A DNA stretch of 29,359 nt. Source: an uncultured Erysipelotrichaceae bacterium (GTDB lineage: Bacteria; Bacillota_I; Bacilli_A; Erysipelotrichales; Erysipelotrichaceae). Made by a program: the position numbers and the translations under genes. The notes beneath the pieces were generated by a model that saw only the letters and a program-made list of their open reading frames with translations, made no database searches and was not told the origin of the DNA. Of the stretch, positions 14,776-22,814 are shown piece after piece. Each line of letters opens with the position of its first letter. Positions within the stretch are counted from its first letter, which is position 1. The stretch is taken from assembly GCA_902795875.1 (NCBI GenBank), contig CADBND010000225.1, forward strand, positions 1 to 29,359, given 5' to 3'.

Positions 14776-15684
14776 TCAGTTATCCAAATGCGATTTACCG
14801 ATCATAGCAGCACCCAGGACACCCGGTTCACTCAATGTTGCTTTGAGGATCGGTACATCCCGCATGCCTTCATGTGCCATGGAACGGAAGTATTCCTTCA
14901 GTTTATCAAAATATAAAGCGGAAGAATGGGAACAGCCACCGCCGATAACGAAACAATCCGGTGCACAGATCGCTGATATGGCAGCCAGACAAGTCGCGAA
15001 ATCCTTCGCCATCTTGTCTACGATCGCCTGCGCGATCGGATTTCCTTCACTGGCAAGTACAAAGACCTTTCTTGCTGAATCAGCCTCCGGCCCGATCAGT
15101 TCGTTTCCGATCAAACCCATTGCCGTACCGGAAGCGACGGACTCGACACCACCCTTATTGAGATGAGCATATACCGGATACTGCTTTGCATCCGGATCGA
15201 CGATGACGTTGGCAACTTCTCCTGCATATCCTTTATGACCGGAGATGACTTTGCCATTGATGACTAAGGCACCGCCGATACCGGTAGAGTGAGTCAGGAA
15301 GTAGACTTCGTTGTATCCCCTGCCGGAACCAAGTACCGCTTCTGCCAGACCGGCTGCATTGGCATCGTTGTCCAAGAACACCGGGACACCGGTCGCTCTT
15401 TGCATGTTGGTCGCAAAAGGATAATCCTCGCATCCCGGAATATTGGTAGCCTGCGTGATGACGTTTCTTTCTCCGTCAACAGGTCCCGGAATCGCCAGAC
15501 CGATGGAACGCACATCTCTCAGATCGAACTGTCCCAGCAGTTCCAGCATGTTCTCTTCGATCTTTTCCGGACCTTCCAGTCCATGGGAAGGAGCGATGAC
15601 ATCCTGTACGATCTTGCCTTCTTCATCCACCTTGGCGATCCTGACATTCGTGCCGCCCAAATCGATTCCTACATAATAGTTCAT
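14776..15684 (-). CDS. ROK-family sugar kinase (probable glucokinase) lacking the zinc cysteines
   Basis: The 302-residue protein has the ROK fold: phosphate-binding DLGGTNVR at 8-15, LDNDANA with the catalytic Asp, the THSTGIGGALV phosphate loop and GHKGYAGEVA. The usual zinc motif CxCGxxGCxE that follows is replaced by AHLNKGGVES, so no zinc site remains. Glucose is the likeliest substrate from family and context (lactose breakdown gives glucose and galactose), but fructose or an amino sugar cannot be excluded. I chose the ATG at 15684, with AAAGAGG 8 bases upstream, over an in-frame start 28 codons earlier. It heads the ROK-galK transcript behind a perfect TATAAT. Confidence 0.85.
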   Translation of the reverse strand: MNYYVGIDLGGTNVRIAKVDEEGKIVQDVIAPSHGLEGPEKIEENMLELLGQFDLRDVRSIGLAIPGPVDGERNVITQATNIPGCEDYPFATNMQRATGVPVFLDNDANAAGLAEAVLGSGRGYNEVYFLTHSTGIGGALVINGKVISGHKGYAGEVANVIVDPDAKQYPVYAHLNKGGVESVASGTAMGLIGNELIGPEADSARKVFVLASEGNPIAQAIVDKMAKDFATCLAAISAICAPDCFVIGGGCSHSSALYFDKLKEYFRSMAHEGMRDVPILKATLSEPGVLGAAMIGKSHLDN

Positions 15685-15705
15685 GATATTTACCTCTTTT
15701 TCTTC

Positions 15706-15711
15706 ATTATA
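15706..15711 (-). promoter_or_regulatory. -10 box of the ROK kinase-galK operon
   Basis: A perfect TATAAT on the minus strand lies 21 bases before the ROK start codon, leaving room for the AAAGAGG Shine-Dalgarno (15693-15699). No good -35 is seen 16-18 bases upstream, and I find no cre here, unlike mglB. Confidence 0.5.
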
Positions 15712-15750
15712 TAATTTAAATCCGATTAATAGAATTGAATGATCCAACTT

Positions 15751-15781
15751 TTCAAAAAAAACAGACACTTGAAGTGTCTGT
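15751..15781 (-). terminator. rimO terminator overlapping its stop codon
   Basis: On the minus strand a perfect 9-base-pair stem (15781-15773 with 15769-15761) with a 3-base loop starts at the last base of the rimO TAA and is followed by eight Ts. Confidence 0.88.
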
Positions 15782-17073
15782 TATATGATCTCTGCGATCA
15801 GATCGTAGTCCTTATAAGAGGTGATCTTCACATCATAGAATTCGCCGATCTTAAGGCCCTCTTCATGCCGTATATAGATGACACCGTCGATCCCATCAGG
15901 TGCCGACATATAACTGCGTCCGATATAACGGTCAAATAAGGATTCGTATCTTTCGATCAGGACTTTATAGCTGTTCCCGACCCTTTCCCGGTTCTTTTCT
16001 TCGACGATCTGCCTCTGGAGGGACATGAGTCTTTCATAACGTTCATTCTTGATCTCTTCATCGACCTGTCCATCCATATCATAGGATTTCGTGTCCTCTT
16101 CCGGTGAATAAGTGAAAGCGCCGAGCGAATCAAAGCGCAGTTCCTTCACCATAGACAGTGTATCTTCAAAAGTCTCGTCTGTCTCATGGGGGAAGCCTAC
16201 GATCAAAGTCGTACGGATGCAGGCATCCGGGAAGTAGCTTCTGATCAAGGCGATCTTCTCTTTGATCAAAGCGACGCTGCCTCTTCTGTTCATCAGCTTG
16301 AGGATCGTATCGTTTCCATACTGTACGGGGATATCGAAATAAGGAAGTACTTTCTTACAGTTCTTCATTTCGATCAGCAGATCTTCCTCGATCTCATCGG
16401 GATACATGTATAAGATACGTATCCATTCAAAAGGCAGCTTGTCCAGTTCATGGATCAGGTCTTTCAAGGCAAACCTTCCGTATAAGTCATGGCCGTAATA
16501 GGTCGTATCCTGGGCGACGACATTGAGTTCTTTCACGCCGCTATCCGCCAGGATCTTAGCCTGCTCCACATTCTCTTCGATCGTGTAGGAACGACAATCT
16601 CCTCTTATCAGAGGGATCGCGCAGTATGAACAGCGGTTGTCGCATCCATCCGAGATCTTCAGATATGCAGTGTAATCGCTGTTGGCAAGTTTCCTGTTTT
16701 TCCCATAGGTATGAACGAATCTGTGATCGAACAGCTCAGAGAGCAATTCAGGAAGTTTCGGATAATCGCTGATCCTGACGAACAGATCGACTTCCGGAAA
16801 CTCCTTGAGGCAGTCTTCATAATAGCGCTGTACGAAACAGCCGGTCACGATCAGTTTCTTCAACCGGTCTTCCTTGTATTCGGCGATCTCCAGTATCGTA
16901 TCGATCGCTTCCTCTTTCGCGGAAAGGATGAAACCGCAGGTATTGATCAGGATCGCTTCACATTTTTTCAGATCTTCTTCGTATTCGAAAAACGGATCAT
17001 CGAACAAGGCAATGATGTTTTCCGAATCGACCAGATTCTTGGCACAGCCAAGAGAAATGAATCCAATTTTCAT
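15781..17073 (-). CDS. rimO: Ribosomal protein S12 methylthiotransferase RimO
   Basis: Radical-SAM enzyme that adds a methylthio group to the conserved Asp of ribosomal protein S12 (uS12), in the cytosol. The 430 residues show the three parts: N-terminal UPF0004 domain with cluster cysteines Cys10, Cys46 and Cys79, radical-SAM core with Cys144-x3-Cys148-x2-Cys151 (CDNRCSYC), and a C-terminal TRAM domain ending in an acidic tail. The opening KIGFISLGCAKNLVDSE and AIPLIRGDCRSY are RimO-type rather than MiaB-type. The start lies one base behind the MATE stop (TGATATG), without a good Shine-Dalgarno, so translation is probably coupled. It ends at a terminator sharing its stop codon. Confidence 0.96.
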   Translation of the reverse strand: MKIGFISLGCAKNLVDSENIIALFDDPFFEYEEDLKKCEAILINTCGFILSAKEEAIDTILEIAEYKEDRLKKLIVTGCFVQRYYEDCLKEFPEVDLFVRISDYPKLPELLSELFDHRFVHTYGKNRKLANSDYTAYLKISDGCDNRCSYCAIPLIRGDCRSYTIEENVEQAKILADSGVKELNVVAQDTTYYGHDLYGRFALKDLIHELDKLPFEWIRILYMYPDEIEEDLLIEMKNCKKVLPYFDIPVQYGNDTILKLMNRRGSVALIKEKIALIRSYFPDACIRTTLIVGFPHETDETFEDTLSMVKELRFDSLGAFTYSPEEDTKSYDMDGQVDEEIKNERYERLMSLQRQIVEEKNRERVGNSYKVLIERYESLFDRYIGRSYMSAPDGIDGVIYIRHEEGLKIGEFYDVKITSYKDYDLIAEII

Positions 17074-17074
17074 A

Positions 17075-18424
17075 TCAGTTTACCAGCTCCGTCAGGTTCT
17101 TAGCCCATTTGTAACTATTATAGCGTTTCAGTGTCAGAAAGAAACGCACCACCTGTTCGATCTGACATAAAAGTACCAGAAATACGATATCTTTTACACC
17201 CAAGAATACACCCGCAAAAGCGATCGGGATCCCTACGGCATACATTATGCCGGAATCAAGCAGGTTGTAGATCCTGGAATCGCCGCCTGCTTTCAGGGTA
17301 CAGAACATCACATATGTGAAGACCCGCAGGAAAGCCTTGAAGCCATATACGTTCAGCAATTGTCTGCAGGAACTTGCAGTGGAAGGATCGGATATGTGAT
17401 AGAGCTTGAGAAAGACCGGCGAAAAAGCCACCATAAAGATCCACAGTACGATGCCCACCACGAAAGACAATCCCAGATGATATGCCGATTCCTCTTTCGC
17501 CTGTTCGATCCTTCCCTCTCCCAACAAGGTACCAACGATGATCGCCACCGCCTCGCCATATCCCCAGACAGCAAATAAAGCCATCGAAAGGATCTCCGAA
17601 CAGACATAGATGACTTCCATAGAAGAGCTTCCCAGCATGCCATAAGCTTTATTGAAAAGAGACTGCCCAAAACCAAACAGCATTTCATTGAATGCGATCG
17701 GTGCCACTTTTGCCAGAAACGGTTTCAGGAAATGCCAGTCAAACGACAGCATTTCCTTTATCCCCAGATAGAAATCCGGCTTGTCGTAATAAACATATAT
17801 AAGCATCGCCACACAGCAGATGATCTCACTGGCCAGCACCGCCATGCCTGCACCCTGCATACCTAATCTCAAAATAAAAATAAAGAGATAATTGCACAGG
17901 ATGTTGACGACGACATAGAAAGCGGAAGATATAAAAGTGACTCTTGTCCTGTGCATCGCCTGATACATGCAACGAAAAGACAAAAAGACACAAAGAAAAA
18001 CAAGAGAGACCATCACATATTTGAGATAGATCCAGGAGTACGGCATCAATTCTCTGTCGTTGAGATAGAAAAGAAGCAGCTTATCGCCGAAAAAGAACAC
18101 AGCGGCATTCCAGAACAAGGCGTTGATCAAAGAAAGGACCAGAAAGACGCCCTGCGTCCTGGCCATATTCTTGAACTGCTTTGCACCGAAGAACTGCGCT
18201 CCGAATAATGCCGCACCGGCTTCCAGCCCCCACAGCAGATAATCATGTAAGAAAGAGATGTTGTTGGCATTGCCGACAGCCGTGACCATACCGATGGAAG
18301 ACACCATGATCGAACAGATGATCGAGCGGCAGGAAAGAAGCAGTTGTGAAAGCGCACAAGGAAGTGCGATACGCAATACTCTCTTATAGAAATCCACATC
18401 TCCGATATACTTTCTGATATCCAT
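17075..18424 (-). CDS. MATE-family efflux transporter
   Basis: Inner-membrane multidrug/toxin extrusion transporter of the MOP superfamily, exporting organic cations by ion antiport; substrate unknown. The 449 residues contain about twelve membrane helices in two halves, with the MATE-type segments SIIMVSSIGMVTAVGNAN-like near the N-terminus, GAALFGAQFFGAK, and the second-half GYGEAVAIIVGTLLGEG. The start at 18424 is the ATG 7 bases after a perfect TATAAT; in-frame ATGs further up lie within the helicase gene and its terminator and would put a very basic stretch in front. No Shine-Dalgarno is present, so it is likely leaderless. It is co-transcribed with rimO, one base apart; the functional link is unclear. 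Confidence 0.92.
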   Translation of the reverse strand: MDIRKYIGDVDFYKRVLRIALPCALSQLLLSCRSIICSIMVSSIGMVTAVGNANNISFLHDYLLWGLEAGAALFGAQFFGAKQFKNMARTQGVFLVLSLINALFWNAAVFFFGDKLLLFYLNDRELMPYSWIYLKYVMVSLVFLCVFLSFRCMYQAMHRTRVTFISSAFYVVVNILCNYLFIFILRLGMQGAGMAVLASEIICCVAMLIYVYYDKPDFYLGIKEMLSFDWHFLKPFLAKVAPIAFNEMLFGFGQSLFNKAYGMLGSSSMEVIYVCSEILSMALFAVWGYGEAVAIIVGTLLGEGRIEQAKEESAYHLGLSFVVGIVLWIFMVAFSPVFLKLYHISDPSTASSCRQLLNVYGFKAFLRVFTYVMFCTLKAGGDSRIYNLLDSGIMYAVGIPIAFAGVFLGVKDIVFLVLLCQIEQVVRFFLTLKRYNSYKWAKNLTELVN

Positions 18425-18431
18425 AATCTGT

Positions 18432-18437
18432 ATTATA
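18432..18437 (-). promoter_or_regulatory. -10 box of MATE-rimO, leaderless type
   Basis: A perfect TATAAT on the minus strand ends 7 bases (ACAGATT) before the MATE ATG. It directly follows the T run of the helicase terminator, and any -35 would have to lie inside the terminator stem. No consensus -35 is seen. Confidence 0.65.
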
Positions 18438-18440
18438 CAG

Positions 18441-18466
18441 AAAAACAAGGCATCATTCTGCCTTGT
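18441..18466 (-). terminator. Helicase-gene terminator with the stop codon in its loop
   Basis: On the minus strand an 8-base-pair stem (18466-18459 with 18452-18445) closes a 6-base loop that contains the helicase TGA (18455-18453), and is followed by five Ts. Five bases later the MATE -10 box begins. Confidence 0.85.
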
Positions 18467-19790
18467 TTCGCTGTTTTTCCTTGTATCTTTCTTTTCTCTC
18501 TTCTTTGATCTTGGACTGGATGAATTCCCTTCTCTTCTTCCGTTTGATCTTTTCCACTTCCCTGTTCTTTTTCTTCTTGTAGTTGGGCTTGACTTTCTCG
18601 TTTTTCCGATACAGCGTCTTGACGATCTGCTTCTCATCAAGATCTGTCTTGACCTGTTTCTTTAAAGTCGGATTGTTGGCCTCCTTCCAGGAACCGTTCT
18701 TGTATTCCCTGGCCAGGAAATTGACGCCCTTCTTGTTCAGAGTGCGGATGGAAGGAAGATCTTCTTCCTTATAAAGCAGATAACATGTACCATCCTTCTC
18801 GTTTCTTCCGGTACGACCGGCCCTGTGCATATAGAACTGCAGCTGTTTGGGAAGGCCCATGGAGATGACATGGGAGATACCATCGATGTCGATACCGCGC
18901 GATGCGACATCCGAAGCGATGACATAAGTATATTTCTTAGATTGCAGATCCTTGATCGCCTTCTGTCTGGTTCTTGAATCGAGCCCGCCGTGGATCAGAA
19001 GAGCTTTGACCCCCTTCTCAGCCAGATAGCGGTAAGTCGCATCCGCTTCATCTTTTGTGTTGGCAAATATAAGACAGACATAGGGCTTGAAACCGGGAAG
19101 GATGTCATAAACGACCTCCTTGTAGTCCTTGTGCTTGCAATTGACAAGGACATGACTGATACGGGGATCTCTCTTTTTGTCTTCGACACGCACGATCTTC
19201 GGATCAGAAAGATACTTCCGTACGAATACTGCCAGTTCCTCCGGGAATGTCGCTGAGAAACATAAGACCTGCGGATCCTTCACCATGTGGGAGAATACGA
19301 TATCGATATCTTCCAGGAAGCCGTATTCCAGTGTCATATCCGCTTCATCGATCACAAACATCTGCACAAAATCGACACGCAAAGCATTGGAGACAAAAAG
19401 GTCCCTGATCCTGCCGGGTGTACCGATGACGATATGCGGCGCATTCTCCATCTTCGCTACGGTCCTTTTTTTGTCCGTACCGCCCGCCAGTAACTGGATA
19501 CGCAGATCCTCATAGACTTCCTTCATGACAAGGGCGTTCTGATAGACCTGGTAGGCAAGCTCCCTCGTCGGAACGGAAATGACGACCTGTGTCTTATCAG
19601 AGACCGGATTGATCTTTTCCATGACCGGGATCAGATAGGCGTGTGTCTTGCCCGTACCGGTCTTGGACAGAGCAATGACGTCCTTATCCGAAGCCGTATA
19701 TTTTAAAACTTCTTTCTGTACCTCCGTGAGTTCACTGAAGCCGCAGAGTTCGATGAATCTTTTCGTTGTTTCTTTCAAATTCCTGTTCAT
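18453..19790 (-). CDS. cshB: DEAD-box RNA helicase, CshB-like
   Basis: ATP-dependent RNA helicase for RNA turnover, ribosome assembly or cold adaptation. The 445 residues have all core motifs: motif I SKTGTGKT (42-49), PTRELA, TPGR, DEAD (148-151), SAT in CFSATFPEE, RGIDIDG and HRAGRTGR. A strongly basic tail of about 70 residues, rich in Lys, Arg and Glu, follows, typical for RNA binding. The size and the divergent ispH neighbour match Bacillus cshB (yqfR) near ispH (yqfP), so I prefer CshB to CshA. I chose the ATG at 19790; the upstream extension of 59 codons overlaps ispH and is not helicase-like. A TAAAAT ends 7 bases before it; AAGGG 2 bases before the ATG is too close for a good Shine-Dalgarno. 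Confidence 0.93.
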   Translation of the reverse strand: MNRNLKETTKRFIELCGFSELTEVQKEVLKYTASDKDVIALSKTGTGKTHAYLIPVMEKINPVSDKTQVVISVPTRELAYQVYQNALVMKEVYEDLRIQLLAGGTDKKRTVAKMENAPHIVIGTPGRIRDLFVSNALRVDFVQMFVIDEADMTLEYGFLEDIDIVFSHMVKDPQVLCFSATFPEELAVFVRKYLSDPKIVRVEDKKRDPRISHVLVNCKHKDYKEVVYDILPGFKPYVCLIFANTKDEADATYRYLAEKGVKALLIHGGLDSRTRQKAIKDLQSKKYTYVIASDVASRGIDIDGISHVISMGLPKQLQFYMHRAGRTGRNEKDGTCYLLYKEEDLPSIRTLNKKGVNFLAREYKNGSWKEANNPTLKKQVKTDLDEKQIVKTLYRKNEKVKPNYKKKKNREVEKIKRKKRREFIQSKIKEERKERYKEKQRNKAE

Positions 19791-19797
19791 ATCCCTT

Positions 19798-19817
19798 ATT
19801 TTAACATAATGTATAAT
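19798..19817. promoter_or_regulatory. Divergent promoter pair for cshB and ispH
   Basis: The intergenic region is 33 bases. On the plus strand a perfect TATAAT (19812-19817) ends 6 bases (GGTCTT) before the ispH ATG. On the minus strand TAAAAT (19803-19798) ends 7 bases before the helicase ATG. Neither has a clear -35. Both should give transcripts starting at or next to the start codon. Confidence 0.65.
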
Positions 19818-19823
19818 GGTCTT

Positions 19824-20687
19824 ATGGAAATAAAAAAAGTGGTTCCCAGCGGATATTGCAAAGGCGTGGTCAATGCGATAAAACTCGCAAAAGATACCAG
19901 GAGAGACAATCCAGACGAAAAGATCTATATATTGGGCATGCTGGTGCACAACTCCTATGTGACGCAAGAACTTTCAAAACTCAACATCATCACGCTGGAT
20001 GACACCCGGACATCCAAAGAAGAGCTGCTTGAAACGATCAAAGAAGGCATCGTCATCTTCACAGCTCACGGCATATCCGACCGCATCAAAGAAAGAACTG
20101 TACAGAAAGGACTCAGATATGTGGATGCCTCCTGTGTCGATGTCCTCAAAACACAAAACATCATAAAAGAATATCTTCTCCAAGGCTACGATGTCCTCTA
20201 TTTCGGAAAAAGCGGACATCCGGAAGCGGAAGCAGTATTATCCATCTCGGATAAGATCCACCTTATCAGCAGCGAAGAAGACTTGAAAAAACTGTCTCTT
20301 TCTGGCGACAAGCTCTTCCTCACCAACCAGACAACGATGTCCTATCTGGAACTTGAAGATCTTTTTAAGATCGCCAAAAAGATCTACCCTTCTCTCATCA
20401 TTCAGGAAGAGATCTGCAACGCAACTTCTTCAAGACAGCTGGCGATCACGAAATTACAGGATTGTGACCTCCTCTATGTCGTCGGAGATGTCAAATCCAA
20501 TAACACCGGAAAACTGGTGGACATCGGAAAGAAAAGCGGTATAAAAAAAGTTCTGCTGATACAGAACTATAAGGACATTGACCTCAAAGATCTTGAAGGA
20601 GCCGACAAAGTCTATGTCACAGCCGGTGCATCCACCCCACCTTCCCTGATCAACGAAGTCATCGAATATCTACGAGCGAAGGCGTGA
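19824..20687 (+). CDS. ispH: 4-hydroxy-3-methylbut-2-enyl diphosphate reductase
   Basis: Iron-sulfur enzyme that makes IPP and DMAPP in the last step of the MEP isoprenoid pathway, feeding undecaprenyl phosphate for the cell wall. The 287 residues keep the [4Fe-4S] cysteines Cys12, Cys104 and Cys198, the active-site His42, His82 and His132, and the catalytic Glu134 (GHPEAEA), plus NATSSRQ and the C-terminal TAGASTP. The ATG at 19824 puts the first cluster cysteine at residue 12 as in E. coli; a start 5 codons upstream would fall inside the -10 box. There is no Shine-Dalgarno, so it is likely leaderless. Its last 18 bases overlap the convergent flippase gene, and I see no terminator after it. 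Confidence 0.96.
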   Translation: MEIKKVVPSGYCKGVVNAIKLAKDTRRDNPDEKIYILGMLVHNSYVTQELSKLNIITLDDTRTSKEELLETIKEGIVIFTAHGISDRIKERTVQKGLRYVDASCVDVLKTQNIIKEYLLQGYDVLYFGKSGHPEAEAVLSISDKIHLISSEEDLKKLSLSGDKLFLTNQTTMSYLELEDLFKIAKKIYPSLIIQEEICNATSSRQLAITKLQDCDLLYVVGDVKSNNTGKLVDIGKKSGIKKVLLIQNYKDIDLKDLEGADKVYVTAGASTPPSLINEVIEYLRAKA

Positions 20688-22319
20688 CAGCAGGTTTTTG
20701 ATCGACATATCCTTGATACCGAAGATCCTCTGTGGCAGACGGATGAATACGGTCAGGGCGTAATAGATCCCCAACATGATCAGTCCCAAGATGCCCATGA
20801 TCAGGATATCGACGATACGGCTGTCATAGCCAAACGGGATCAGGCTTCTGATCAGATAAGCCGGTAACACCATCAGTAAGGAACAGATCACGATCTTTAT
20901 AAAACGACGCGTCGTCGTTTTTATATTGATCCCGAAATTCCTTCGCAGACAATAAAAGTAACAGATGATCTGGATCAGATAGTAGAAACCGGAAGAATAG
21001 ATCATTCCATAGGCTCCGAAATAACGGACGAGCGGGAAAAATGTAAGCAGCTTCGCCAGGAAGGAGACGATCAGTGTGATGATCGCTTCCTTTCTCAGTT
21101 TCAGCGACATCATCATCGAAGAGAAGATCGGAGCGATCGTTCCCAGGAAGATCTGAATGTTGCTGACGGCAAAAAGACTCGTACCAAGATCCAGATTGTA
21201 ATTGCCATACATGATGAAATAGATGTCTCTGGCAAAGAAGATAAAGATCATGATCATCGGGATCAGGATGTAGACTACTGTATCAAGGATCTGATTGATC
21301 TGCTTCGTGATCCGACGATTGTCTCTGGCCTCCAGCGATTCGCTCAGATACGGTACCATTCCTGAGCCAAAGCCCAGCGCCAGTACCGAAGGGATATTCG
21401 AGATCTTTGCCACATTAGCCTGCAGTATGCCTGAAGCCAGTTTCGCACTCTCATAGATCTCAGGGCCGTTGACCTTGGTCATATAATCGAGAAAGAAAGT
21501 TGTATTGATCAAAGGACCGGCAGTCCCCAGAAAAGAGATGATCAGATACGGTACACCAAGCATCAGGATCTCTTTGATGATCTCCTTTCTGCTCATCAGT
21601 CCCTTCTCTTCCTGAACTTTCGCCGCTTCTTCGATCCCTTTCGCATCGTTTCGCGATAGGATCGCTGTGAATAAGAAAGCGGCCAGAGCACCAAGGGAAG
21701 CCGCACCGATCGCCGCAAAGATCGCCCAGATGCTGTCAAAATGAAGGATCTTCACGAACAGATAAGCGAACAGGATGATGGAAAAGACTCTTACAAACTG
21801 TTCCAGGACCTGCGAAGAAGCATAGAGATCAAGCCTCTTGAGACCTTGCACATATCCACGTACCGCTGAAAGAAGCGGCACCAGTATGACGGCGATGGAC
21901 AGAATGAAAAACATCGTCTTGAGCGCTTCGATATCTTTTGAAGGAGCAGAGATACCAAGAGACTGTCTTGCGATCGGACCTGCCATAAGAAGAAGGAAGG
22001 CTCCGGTCACAACAGAAAGGCCCATGATGATGTTTGTGCCGGTCTTTTTCACCAGCAATACCGTCTTATAATCCTCTTTGGAATAATACTTCGCAACCAA
22101 AGAAGCGATCGCAAACGGAATACCTGCCTGCGAGATCTGTAGCAGAAGATCATAGTAAGTATAGACGATCGAATAGAAAGCCATATTGGACTCCCCGGCG
22201 ATCGCCGAAAGCGGAGAATAATAAAGCAATCCGAGAAGTTTGGAAACAAAAATGCCAAAGGAGCTCGTTAAAGCTCCGATCAGCAATGACTGTTTCATCT
22301 TTTCCCGGTTGGCCATCAT
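20670..22319 (-). CDS. MurJ/SpoVB-like MOP-superfamily flippase (YtgP-type)
   Basis: Polytopic membrane protein of the polysaccharide-export branch of the MOP superfamily, which contains MurJ (lipid II flippase), YtgP and SpoVB. The 549 residues form about fourteen helices. Typical pieces are GIFVSKLLGLLYYSPLSAIAGES at the start of helix 1, GIPFAIASLVAKYYS, VRGYVQGLKRLDLYASSQVLEQFVR and, in the second half, GFGSGMVPYLSESLEARD. Lipid II flipping is a reasonable inference, but SpoVB-like roles are possible; no sporulation genes are seen. Two ATGs compete: 22319 (overlaps the lipoprotein stop as ATGA) and 22316, better placed for the AAGGAG site. It is the last gene of the ccpA operon and overlaps ispH tail to tail. 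Confidence 0.88.
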   Translation of the reverse strand: MMANREKMKQSLLIGALTSSFGIFVSKLLGLLYYSPLSAIAGESNMAFYSIVYTYYDLLLQISQAGIPFAIASLVAKYYSKEDYKTVLLVKKTGTNIIMGLSVVTGAFLLLMAGPIARQSLGISAPSKDIEALKTMFFILSIAVILVPLLSAVRGYVQGLKRLDLYASSQVLEQFVRVFSIILFAYLFVKILHFDSIWAIFAAIGAASLGALAAFLFTAILSRNDAKGIEEAAKVQEEKGLMSRKEIIKEILMLGVPYLIISFLGTAGPLINTTFFLDYMTKVNGPEIYESAKLASGILQANVAKISNIPSVLALGFGSGMVPYLSESLEARDNRRITKQINQILDTVVYILIPMIMIFIFFARDIYFIMYGNYNLDLGTSLFAVSNIQIFLGTIAPIFSSMMMSLKLRKEAIITLIVSFLAKLLTFFPLVRYFGAYGMIYSSGFYYLIQIICYFYCLRRNFGINIKTTTRRFIKIVICSLLMVLPAYLIRSLIPFGYDSRIVDILIMGILGLIMLGIYYALTVFIRLPQRIFGIKDMSIKNLLSRLRS

Positions 22320-22813
22320 TCTCCTTCGTAGCTCACATCAAGCTTGAAATATTCGGAACGAACGATCGAAAAATCGGAGTTCTTGAACTGAACGAAGATG
22401 TAGAGTGTCGTCTCCGGATACTGTGAGATCGCCGAAGCAACGATGCCCTTTACGAAGCCCTGCTCAATATTGGCCTGATTGGGGACCATGTTGTATTCTT
22501 TATCCTCAAAGATACCGACATTTGCCGCCATCGTATTGCGGTAATCGACATTCTTTTCGATCGCCAGCATCTCGATATCATACATTGCGATACGGGGATT
22601 GTCGATCGTGATGTAATAGCGGTATCCCCCATCGATCTTAGCCATCTCGGCAGAAATATCAAAGTAGTTGGAGGTATCCTGAAAATTATCGTGTTCCCCG
22701 ATCATCTCGATGATATACATGTATCTGTCGTCCGGATTTGCCATCTCCTTGCCTTCATCCTGGCAAGCGCATAAGGAAAGTAGGACGATCAGGATAAGAA
22801 GCAGCTTCTTCAT
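22316..22813 (-). CDS. Hypothetical lipoprotein
   Basis: The 165-residue product has a clear lipoprotein signal: MKKLLLILIVLLSLCAC with lipobox LCAC and Cys17 as the lipid-modified residue. The mature part is acidic and mixed alpha/beta, with aromatic-rich strands (GGYRYYITIDNP, TTLYIFVQF), and no enzyme motif that I recognise. It should sit on the outer face of the membrane. It starts one base behind the tyrS stop (TGATATG) without a Shine-Dalgarno and overlaps the flippase start by four bases, so it is firmly inside the operon. A role with the flippase is only a guess from position. Confidence 0.85.
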   Translation of the reverse strand: MKKLLLILIVLLSLCACQDEGKEMANPDDRYMYIIEMIGEHDNFQDTSNYFDISAEMAKIDGGYRYYITIDNPRIAMYDIEMLAIEKNVDYRNTMAANVGIFEDKEYNMVPNQANIEQGFVKGIVASAISQYPETTLYIFVQFKNSDFSIVRSEYFKLDVSYEGE

Positions 22814-22814
22814 A

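Noticed and set aside
15685..15768. Longer ROK kinase start at 15768
   Set aside because: It begins in the rimO terminator and passes the TATAAT; the ATG at 15684 has a good Shine-Dalgarno and the family opening.
18425..18640. Longer MATE start at 18640
   Set aside because: The extra 72 residues are the helicase's basic tail read in another frame, across its terminator.
19791..19967. Longer helicase start at 19967
   Set aside because: The extra 59 residues are not helicase-like, overlap ispH and its promoter, and start far from any promoter.
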